NCBI RefSeq assembly: GCF_003797765.1
Contig: NZ_RKMB01000009.1
Coordinates: 1 to 64,000 of the forward strand
Reading direction: 5' to 3'
DNA: 64,000 bases
Source of the DNA: Ramlibacter sp. WS9
GTDB taxonomy: Bacteria; Pseudomonadota; Gammaproteobacteria; Burkholderiales; Burkholderiaceae_C
A program made the position numbers and the translations under genes. Within the stretch, counting starts at the first letter, position 1. Every line of letters starts with the position of its first letter. Of the stretch, positions 57,557 to 64,000 are shown one piece after another. A model generated the notes under the pieces. The model saw only the letters and a list, made by a program, of their open reading frames with translations, was not told the DNA's origin and ran no database searches.

Positions 57557-58831
57557 ATGAACGTCACCGGCATGCTGCATGGCGCCCGTCTCCTCAAGTT
57601 GGCGGGCTTTCCCACCCCGGAAATCCTGGGCCCCGACGCGAGCGAATCGGCCATCAAGGCGTTGATCGCCAAACACGGGCAGGTCTTTGTCAAGCCGGTC
57701 TTCAAGGGCGGCGTCGGCAAGAAGGGCAAGGCCGGGCTGATCGGCCGGGCCACCGACCTGAAGACCGCGCTGGCGGAGAAGGAGCGGCTGTACTTTTGCG
57801 AACACCGGCATGGCCACCAGTTCGCCAAGTCCAACGGCGTCACCTTCGAGGCCGGCGTGCCCGCCGACCACGAGGTGTACTTCTCGCTCACCGACAACAC
57901 GCGCTTTCGCGCGCCGACGATGACGCTGACGCACCACGGCGGCGTCGACATCGAGGAGCTGGACAAGACGCAGATCGTCAGCGTGCCGTTCAACCCGCTG
58001 ACCGGGCTGAAGGCCTTTGTCGTGGCCAACGCGCTGTCCGAGCTGAAGGCGCCCAAGCAGATCATCTCGCCGCTGGTCCAGCACTTGCCGAACCTGTGGG
58101 ACCTGTTCCACGACTACGGCATGACCACGCTGGAGCTGAACCCGATCCGGCTGCGGCCCGATGCCAAGGGCCGGCTCACGCCGGTGGCCTGCGACTTCAA
58201 GTGCGGATTCGACCGCGACGACCCGCGCTGGCAGCGGCTGGACCTGCCGGCCGACCTGTTCGCCGCCGACTATTCCGACTTCGAGCAGGAGATCAACCAA
58301 CTGCGCACCTACCAGGGCCAGAGCGACGTCTACATCATCAACGACAAGGGCACGATCCTCGCGCCCACCTTCGGCGGCGGCGCCAACTCGCTGGTCACGC
58401 AGATGCTCGGCGACGACGCGATCATCTCTTCGGACTTCGGCGGCAACCCGCCGTACGAAAAGATGAAGTCGGTGGCACGCATCTGCTTCAAGCACTGGCT
58501 CAAGCAGTCGAACGTGCTCTTCATCATCGGCGGCAAGAGCAACAACACCGACATCTTCGAGACCTTCCGCGCCATGGCCGATGCGCTGCGCGAGCACTTC
58601 GGCAAATACGGACCGCAACCGCTGTACCTGGTGGTCGGGCGCGGCGGGCCGAACCTGGTGCGCGGCATGGGTGTGCTGCGCGACACCTGCGACGCGCTCG
58701 GCATCCCCTACCGGATCTTCGGCTTCGATTCGGCGATGAGCGAGGTGGTTGACTACGCACGCCGGGTGGACGCCTGGATGAAGGCCGGCGGGCGCCAGCA
58801 GGTGGCGACCGCGATGAACATCGCCGCCTGA
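57557..58831 (+). CDS. ATP-citrate lyase-like ATP-grasp/citrate-binding subunit
   Basis: A 424-residue protein matching the N-terminal part of ATP-citrate lyase: an ATP-grasp domain (FVKPVFKGGVGKKGKAGLIG, TTLELNPIRL with DFKCGFDRDD) and a C-terminal citrate-binding domain (TFGGGANSLVTQMLGDD, LFIIGGKSNNTDIFETFRAMADAL). The citrate loop differs by one residue in length from that of human ACLY, so the acid bound could be citrate or a relative. It would form the acyl-phosphate intermediate with the 901-residue partner. AAGGA precedes the ATG. It is divergent from the tct operon. Confidence 0.82.
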   Translation: MNVTGMLHGARLLKLAGFPTPEILGPDASESAIKALIAKHGQVFVKPVFKGGVGKKGKAGLIGRATDLKTALAEKERLYFCEHRHGHQFAKSNGVTFEAGVPADHEVYFSLTDNTRFRAPTMTLTHHGGVDIEELDKTQIVSVPFNPLTGLKAFVVANALSELKAPKQIISPLVQHLPNLWDLFHDYGMTTLELNPIRLRPDAKGRLTPVACDFKCGFDRDDPRWQRLDLPADLFAADYSDFEQEINQLRTYQGQSDVYIINDKGTILAPTFGGGANSLVTQMLGDDAIISSDFGGNPPYEKMKSVARICFKHWLKQSNVLFIIGGKSNNTDIFETFRAMADALREHFGKYGPQPLYLVVGRGGPNLVRGMGVLRDTCDALGIPYRIFGFDSAMSEVVDYARRVDAWMKAGGRQQVATAMNIAA

Positions 58832-58842
58832 GAGTGAACGCT

Positions 58843-59631
58843 ATGTCCCTCTTTCGACGCGCCACGCTCCTGTTCGCCGTGTTGGCGCTGGCGGCCTGTA
58901 GCGGCCTGCCTGCCAAGCCCGAGGCGAAAACCCTCCATGTGATGACTTCGGGCGGCTTCACCGCGGCCTACAACGAACTCGTGCCACGGTTCGAGCGCGA
59001 CACCGGGCACAAGGTGAACACCGGCTATGGCGCGTCGATGGGCGCGGCGGCGGATTCGATTCCGAGCCGACTCGGGCGCGGCGAGCCCGCGGACCTCGTG
59101 ATCCTCGCCCGGCCCGCGCTCGACGCCCTCGTGGCGCAGGGCCATGTGGTGGCGGGCAGCCAGGTCGATCTGGTGCGCTCCCTGATCGGCTTCGCGGTGC
59201 GCACCGGAGCGCCGAAGCCCGATATCAGCAGCGTCGAAGCGCTCAAGCGCGCACTGCTCGATGCGCCGTCAGTCGCCTATTCGGCGAGCGCGAGCGGCGT
59301 GTATTACGAGACCGAGCTGTTGAAGCGGCTGGGCATCGAGGAGCGGGTGAAACCCAAGAGCAGGCGCGTTCTGAGCGAGCGCGTCGGCACCGTGGTAGCG
59401 CGGGGCGACGCCGCGCTCGGGCTGCAGCAGGTCAGCGAATTGCTGCCAATCGAAGGCATCCAGTTCATCGGCGTGCTGCCGGCCGAGGTGCAACGGGTCA
59501 CGGTGTTCTCCGTCGGCATCACCGTGAAGGCGCGTGAGCCCGAAGCGGCGCGGCAATTGATCGCCTTTTTCAGAGCGCCGGCGGCGGTACCGACGATCGT
59601 CAAGAGCGGGCTGGAGCCAGCACCTCAATGA
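58843..59631 (+). CDS. ModA/extracellular solute-binding lipoprotein
   Basis: A 262-residue periplasmic binding lipoprotein. A lipobox (LFAVLALAACS, Cys at residue 19) is followed by KTLHVMTSGGFTAAYNELVPRFERDTGHKVNTGYGASMG and RLGRGEPADLVILARPALDALV, a ModA-like fold. SVAYSASASGVYYETELLKRLGI follows. No transport subunits are near; it lies between the two acl-like subunit genes. It may act with TctA/B or as a sensor accessory for TctE, or be unrelated. ATG 58843 was chosen over a GTG at 58834. Confidence 0.85.
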   Translation: MSLFRRATLLFAVLALAACSGLPAKPEAKTLHVMTSGGFTAAYNELVPRFERDTGHKVNTGYGASMGAAADSIPSRLGRGEPADLVILARPALDALVAQGHVVAGSQVDLVRSLIGFAVRTGAPKPDISSVEALKRALLDAPSVAYSASASGVYYETELLKRLGIEERVKPKSRRVLSERVGTVVARGDAALGLQQVSELLPIEGIQFIGVLPAEVQRVTVFSVGITVKAREPEAARQLIAFFRAPAAVPTIVKSGLEPAPQ

Positions 59632-59682
59632 CCGCGGTGCGGACACTATTCGGACATTCAAGCGAACGAAAGCGAGAGCGAC

Positions 59683-62388
59683 ATGAATCCCTTTAGAAAA
59701 AGTGTGGGCGGTTTCAAGTACTTCACCGGTATCGAGTCGCTGGCCCAGATCGCGACCCGCGAAGACCGTGTGTGCGTGCTCAACATCCTGGGCGGGGAAT
59801 CCAGCGAGGTCACGCCGGTCGGCCACGCCTGGAGCGGCGGCAACGTGGTGTTCGGTACCTCGCCTGGCAGAAGTGGCCAGGTGCTGGAGACGCCTCACGG
59901 AAGCATCCCGGTCTACAACAACGTGCGCGAGGGCCTGGAAGCCGGCCACAGTTTCAATTGCGGCGTGGTCTACCTGCCGCCGAGCGCGGCCGACGACGGC
60001 GTGGTCGAGCTGATCCGCGTCAATCCCGAGCTCACCAAGATCTTCATTCCCACCGAGAAGATGAGCGTGCACGACGCGCGCGAGATCCGCGCGATGGCGC
60101 AGGCGCGCGGCATCGACATCTTTGGCGGCAACAGCCTGGGCGTGGCCGACTCGTGGAACCAGGTTCGCATCGGCGGCGCGCTGGGCGGCGACAGCCCGGG
60201 CGACTCGCTGAAGAAGGGCACGGTCGCCATCCTGTCCAACTCGGGCGGCTTCACCACCACCATCGCGCAATACCTGCGCATGGGCGGCTGGGGCACCACC
60301 ACACTGGTTTCGTCGGGCAAGGACGTCTACATCCACTACGCCGCGCCCGAGTTCGCCTTCGCACTGGGCAACGACGATCGCAGCAAGGCGGCGGTGCTGT
60401 ACTGCGAACCCGGCGGCTACTACGAACTCGACGCCGAGTTCACCAAGCCCGTGGTGGCCTGCGTGGTGGGGCGCTGGAAGAGCAAGCTCACACGCGCGGT
60501 CGGCCATGCCGGCGCGATGTCGGGCGGCGGCGATGACGCGGCCTCGAAAGAGCGCTGGTTCATGGAGAAGTTCGGCGTGGATGCGCTGTACACGCCCGAG
60601 CGTCCGGTCTGCTCGGCCAAGGGCGCGGTGGTGACCAACATCGCCGACATTCCCGCAGCACTCACGGCGGTGATGGCCGCCAACGGGGTCAAACCCGACT
60701 TCGCGCCGGAAGGCACGATGGAGTTGAAGGCCTGGTTCGGCTCGAATGCGGGCGCAAAGATTCCTTCCGAGCTGGACCTGCCCACGGTGCGCGCGGTGGC
60801 GCCGTACGACGTGCAGGTCAAGGCACTGGCGCTGCAGGTGGGGGCCACGTTCGCACGCGAGGCGTTGAAGGACGCATCGGGCGTCTCACAGATGGACGCC
60901 AAGACACAGGTGACTCGCCTGAATGGCGTGTCGGTGCTCGACGCGGCGCAGTACACGCTGGAAGGCAACGTCGGGCTGGCCCTGCTGAAGGAGCCGGGCG
61001 GAGAGAACGACCGGATGCTGGTGAGCGTCGCGGTGGGCGCATACCTCAACCTGCATGGCGAGGTCACGCTGGCGGCCGCGCAGGCCGCCCGCGAGGCCGG
61101 CAACGCACCCAACGCCGTGCTGGCGGCGGCGCTGGCGATCATGGGACCACGGCGCACCGATCCGGCCCGCGCGATCGCGCACGAACTGATCGCGCGCTTC
61201 TCGGCGGCGGGCCTGAAGGACGCGTTGGACGAAAGCTTCGCGCTGGGTGGCGTGCTGGAAGCCGGCGCCGCTTCGATGCTGGGGGCCGCACCCGATCCGC
61301 GCGCCGAGGCCATGCTCGAAGGACTGCGTGTGCGCGGCGCGCGCTCGGTGTTCCTGCGCTTTCTCGAGCGCCTGGGTGGACACCCCACCGCAGACGCGGT
61401 GCTCGCCGCCATCACCACCACGCTGGGGTGGGGCCCTCTGATGCGCAAGCGTGTGTCACGCCTGACAGTGGAATGCCTGCCGGCGTGGATGCAGTTGTTC
61501 GGCACATCAATCGGCGCCTCGGTCGATGCGTCCCGGCACGAGGCGACGCGCTTTTGCGGGATCTCCGAAGCCGATCTGCTGGGTGCCCGCTCGCTCACCG
61601 AAGTCGCTTGCGTCGCGCTCCTGCATGAGCAACCGCGCCCCGGGGACCTGTTCGCCTTCCAGACGCTGGTGGGCCTGCTGCTGTCGAACGGTCCGGGCAC
61701 GATCTCCGCTCAAGGTGCCAAGGGGGCCGTGTCATCCGACGGGCCGGAGCAGCCCGAACGCGTGCAGCTCAATAAAGGGATGATCGGTTTCCTCACCCAC
61801 TGCGGATACGCCCATGGGGGCAACGGCTACGAAGGCGTGGCCTTCCTGCTGGAACAGTTCAGGGACAGCGGCCTCACCGATCCGGGCAGCAAGTCGCACG
61901 GCGCGGATGTCGGCGCGCTGGCGGCGCGCTATGTCGAATCCTATGCACGCTACAAGGCCGACAAGAAGAACAGCGGCAACCTGGACATCCAGAAGATTCC
62001 GGGCGTGAACCATCCCGTATTCAAGGACAAGCCGGTCAACCACGATCCGCGCGAGGTGTTCATCGCGGAGTTGATGGGCAAGCGCGGCGAGTACAACGTC
62101 TTTCACGAGTTCTATCGCGCGTTGGTCCAGAAGCTCTATGACGAGGGCGTGTCGCGCAATGTGTATTGCGTGAACATCGACGCGGTGATCGCGGCCTTAT
62201 TGCTCAAGACCGTGTGGCCGGCGTACCGCGCCGGCACGATCAAGGCCGATGCGCTGGAGACGGCGGCGTTCACGATCTTTCTCTATGCCCGCATGCTCGG
62301 CTGCGCGGCCGAGATCGACGACCACCTCAACCGCGGCCGCAACATGGACACGCGTACGGCTGCCTCGGCCGTGCGGTTTTTGGCTTGA
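59683..62388 (+). CDS. ATP-citrate lyase-like CoA-ligase/citrate-synthase-type subunit
   Basis: A 901-residue protein with a CoA-binding Rossmann domain (VCVLNILGGESSEVTPVGHAW), a succinyl-CoA-ligase-like domain (VAILSNSGGFTTTIAQYLRM) and the phosphohistidine motif RAVGHAGAMS (His275) of SucD/ACLY. The last third resembles a citrate-synthase fold: LFAFQTLVGLLLSNGPGTIS, INKGMIGFLTHCGYAHGGNG-like sequence and KTVWPAYRAGTIKADAL. An extra segment of about 280 residues lies between. With the ATP-grasp subunit it should cleave citrate or a similar acid, using ATP and CoA, to acetyl-CoA and an oxoacid. A degenerate copy of its 3' end is at 51186-51230. Confidence 0.78.
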   Translation: MNPFRKSVGGFKYFTGIESLAQIATREDRVCVLNILGGESSEVTPVGHAWSGGNVVFGTSPGRSGQVLETPHGSIPVYNNVREGLEAGHSFNCGVVYLPPSAADDGVVELIRVNPELTKIFIPTEKMSVHDAREIRAMAQARGIDIFGGNSLGVADSWNQVRIGGALGGDSPGDSLKKGTVAILSNSGGFTTTIAQYLRMGGWGTTTLVSSGKDVYIHYAAPEFAFALGNDDRSKAAVLYCEPGGYYELDAEFTKPVVACVVGRWKSKLTRAVGHAGAMSGGGDDAASKERWFMEKFGVDALYTPERPVCSAKGAVVTNIADIPAALTAVMAANGVKPDFAPEGTMELKAWFGSNAGAKIPSELDLPTVRAVAPYDVQVKALALQVGATFAREALKDASGVSQMDAKTQVTRLNGVSVLDAAQYTLEGNVGLALLKEPGGENDRMLVSVAVGAYLNLHGEVTLAAAQAAREAGNAPNAVLAAALAIMGPRRTDPARAIAHELIARFSAAGLKDALDESFALGGVLEAGAASMLGAAPDPRAEAMLEGLRVRGARSVFLRFLERLGGHPTADAVLAAITTTLGWGPLMRKRVSRLTVECLPAWMQLFGTSIGASVDASRHEATRFCGISEADLLGARSLTEVACVALLHEQPRPGDLFAFQTLVGLLLSNGPGTISAQGAKGAVSSDGPEQPERVQLNKGMIGFLTHCGYAHGGNGYEGVAFLLEQFRDSGLTDPGSKSHGADVGALAARYVESYARYKADKKNSGNLDIQKIPGVNHPVFKDKPVNHDPREVFIAELMGKRGEYNVFHEFYRALVQKLYDEGVSRNVYCVNIDAVIAALLLKTVWPAYRAGTIKADALETAAFTIFLYARMLGCAAEIDDHLNRGRNMDTRTAASAVRFLA

Positions 62389-62406
62389 CTTCGCGAGAAG
62401 AAAATC

Positions 62407-64000
62407 ATGAGTGACACACTGAAGCAAGACGCCCTCGATTACCACCGCTACCCGACGCCGGGCAAGATCTCGGTGACGCCCACCAAGGCGATGGCCACCC
62501 AGCGCGACCTGGGGCTGGCGTATTCGCCGGGCGTGGCTGAAGCCTGCCTGGCCATCGCCGAGGATCCGCGCGAGGCGGGCAACCTCACGGCCCGCAACAA
62601 CCTGGTCGCTGTCATCACCAACGGCACGGCCGTTCTGGGCCTGGGCAACATCGGCGCGCTCGCCGGCAAGCCGGTGATGGAAGGCAAGGGCTGCCTGTTC
62701 AAGAAGTTCGCGGGCATCGACGTGTTCGACATCGAACTGGACGAGCTCGATCCGGACAAGCTGATCGACACCATCGCACGGATGGAGCCGACTTTCGGCG
62801 GCATCAACCTGGAAGACATCAAGGCGCCCGAGTGCTTCTACATCGAGAAGAAGCTGCGCGAGCGCATGAAGATCCCGGTGTTCCATGACGACCAGCACGG
62901 CACGGCCATCGTGGCGGCGGCAGCGATCCTGAACGCGCTGCGGCTGGTCAAGAAGGACATTGCCGAGGTCAAGCTGGTGTGCTCCGGCGCCGGCGCCGCG
63001 GCCATCGCGTGCCTGGACCTGATCGTCAGCCTGGGCCTGAAGCGCAGCAACGTTCTTGTGGTCGACAGCAAGGGCGTGTTGTTCGCCGGCCGTGAAGGGA
63101 TGGACGCCAGCAAGGCGGGCTACGCGCAGGAAACCCGCGCTCGCACCCTGGCCGATGCCTGCGAGGGCGCCGATTTGTTCCTGGGCCTTTCTTCCGCCGG
63201 TGTGCTCAAGCCCGAGATGGTCAAGACCATGGCGCGCGACCCGATCATCCTGGCGATGGCCAACCCGGACCCGGAGATCAGCCCCGAAGCGGCGGTGGGG
63301 GCGCGTCCCGACGCGATCCTGGGGACCGGGCGTTCGGACTATCCGAACCAGATCAACAACGTGCTGTGCTTTCCCTTCATCTTCCGCGGCGCGCTGGACG
63401 TCGGCGCCACGACCATCAATGAGGAAATGAAGCTGGCGACAGTGCGCGCCATCGCCGACCTGGCCCACGCCGAAATCCCGGAATCCGTGGCCAAGGCCTA
63501 CGGTGGCGCGGGCCTGCGCTTCGGCCGCGATTACCTGATCCCCAAGCCCTTTGATCCTCGGCTGATCGAAGCAGTGGCGCCCGCCGTGGCGCGGGCCGCC
63601 ATGGACTCGGGTGTCGCCACGCGACCCATCGCCGACATGGAGGCCTACCGCGCCGGCCTCGCGCGGTTCGTCTACCGCTCGGGCTCGGCCATGCAGCCGG
63701 TGTTCGCCGCCGCGCAAAAAGCGCCCAAGCGCGTGGTCTATGCCGAGGGCGAAGACGAACGCGTGCTGCGCGCGGTGCAGATCGTCGTCGATGAGGGCCT
63801 GGCGTGGCCGATCCTCGTGGGCCGCCCGTCGGTGGTGGAACAGCGCATCCAGGACTACGGGTTGCGCCTGGCGCCGGGCCGCGACTTCGAGTTGGTCGAT
63901 CCCGATACCGACCCCCGCCTGCCGCAGGCCGCCCAAGCCTACTACCAGCTCACGCGACTGAAGGGCGTCACGCCGCTCGCGGCCGAGTCCGCGTTGCGCC
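62407..64000 (+). CDS. maeB: NADP-dependent malic enzyme MaeB, 3' end beyond window
   Basis: An open reading frame from ATG 62407 to the window edge (531 codons). The malic domain ([58 protein letters not shown]) and NAD-binding domain ([56 protein letters not shown]) are complete. A C-terminal phosphotransacetylase-like domain has begun ([19 protein letters not shown]). It decarboxylates malate to pyruvate with NADP+. It lies 18 bases after the acl-like gene and may complete the conversion of the oxoacid to pyruvate after reduction. Confidence 0.93.
   Translation, partial: MSDTLKQDALDYHRYPTPGKISVTPTKAMATQRDLGLAYSPGVAEACLAIAEDPREAGNLTARNNLVAVITNGTAVLGLGNIGALAGKPVMEGKGCLFKKFAGIDVFDIELDELDPDKLIDTIARMEPTFGGINLEDIKAPECFYIEKKLRERMKIPVFHDDQHGTAIVAAAAILNALRLVKKDIAEVKLVCSGAGAAAIACLDLIVSLGLKRSNVLVVDSKGVLFAGREGMDASKAGYAQETRARTLADACEGADLFLGLSSAGVLKPEMVKTMARDPIILAMANPDPEISPEAAVGARPDAILGTGRSDYPNQINNVLCFPFIFRGALDVGATTINEEMKLATVRAIADLAHAEIPESVAKAYGGAGLRFGRDYLIPKPFDPRLIEAVAPAVARAAMDSGVATRPIADMEAYRAGLARFVYRSGSAMQPVFAAAQKAPKRVVYAEGEDERVLRAVQIVVDEGLAWPILVGRPSVVEQRIQDYGLRLAPGRDFELVDPDTDPRLPQAAQAYYQLTRLKGVTPLAAESALR

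Overview
The window looks like a chromosomal segment of a high-GC betaproteobacterium, most likely Burkholderiales and probably Comamonadaceae (Variovorax/Ramlibacter-like). This is inferred from many Bug/TctC periplasmic binding proteins, TctDE next to tctCBA-type genes, a DUF4214 protein, GTG/TTG starts and REP-like palindromes of the ATGGATTGCGGG...CCCGCAATGAC type. No database search was possible; assignments come from reading motifs in the translated sequence.

Layout. (1) 1-118: the 3' end of a 5S rRNA and its terminator, so an rRNA operon ends at the left edge. (2) 0.4-16.8 kb: a catabolic region. A minus-strand operon encodes an FAH-family hydrolase, a DUF1185 protein, an MhpA-like flavin monooxygenase, an aldehyde dehydrogenase and a VOC protein, followed by the ion antiporter ChaA. 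Beside it lie an FMN reductase, two periplasmic binding proteins, an alcohol dehydrogenase-like protein, a cupin, a GntR/FCD regulator, a LivHMGF ABC transporter and an NTF2-like protein. A 10-bp palindrome (consensus TTRTGCRYAA), usually repeated every 18 bp, sits in front of five of these transcription units and probably defines the GntR regulon. (3) 16.9-29.2 kb: a 300-residue protein with three internal repeats and a 2,770-residue Rhs/YD-repeat protein, bracketed by a response regulator and a sensor kinase. (4) 29.2-32.4 kb: a Fic/DUF4172 protein with an unusual operator, a frame-broken DUF4214 gene, and 0.9 kb of non-coding DNA made of nested inverted repeats and two microsatellites.

(5) 32.4-46.4 kb: a 14-gene minus-strand operon for CoA-dependent breakdown of an unknown acid. 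It holds two acyl-CoA ligases, two acyl-CoA dehydrogenases, an enoyl-CoA hydratase, two MaoC-type hydratase subunits, two SDRs, a true thiolase, an Ltp2-like aldolase with a DUF35 partner, and two Bug binding proteins. Most core junctions are 4-nt stop/start overlaps; three wider gaps hold REP-like palindromes. A third Bug gene diverges from its promoter.

(6) 47.7-64.0 kb: a tricarboxylate region. It has a TctE/TctD two-component system with a divergent orphan binding protein; a Tat-lipoprotein amidohydrolase; a CaxA-type antiporter; and tctA, tctB and two tctC genes. Divergent from these is an operon with an ATP-citrate-lyase-like ATP-grasp/citrate-binding subunit, a binding lipoprotein, a 901-residue CoA-ligase/citrate-synthase-like subunit and malic enzyme, which runs off the right edge. 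The simplest reading is tricarboxylate import, ATP-dependent cleavage to acetyl-CoA plus an oxoacid, and a malic enzyme step. The amidohydrolase is preceded by a degenerate copy of the tctC/ATP-grasp promoter fused to a remnant of the 3' end of the 901-residue gene: the scar of a deleted second copy of this operon.
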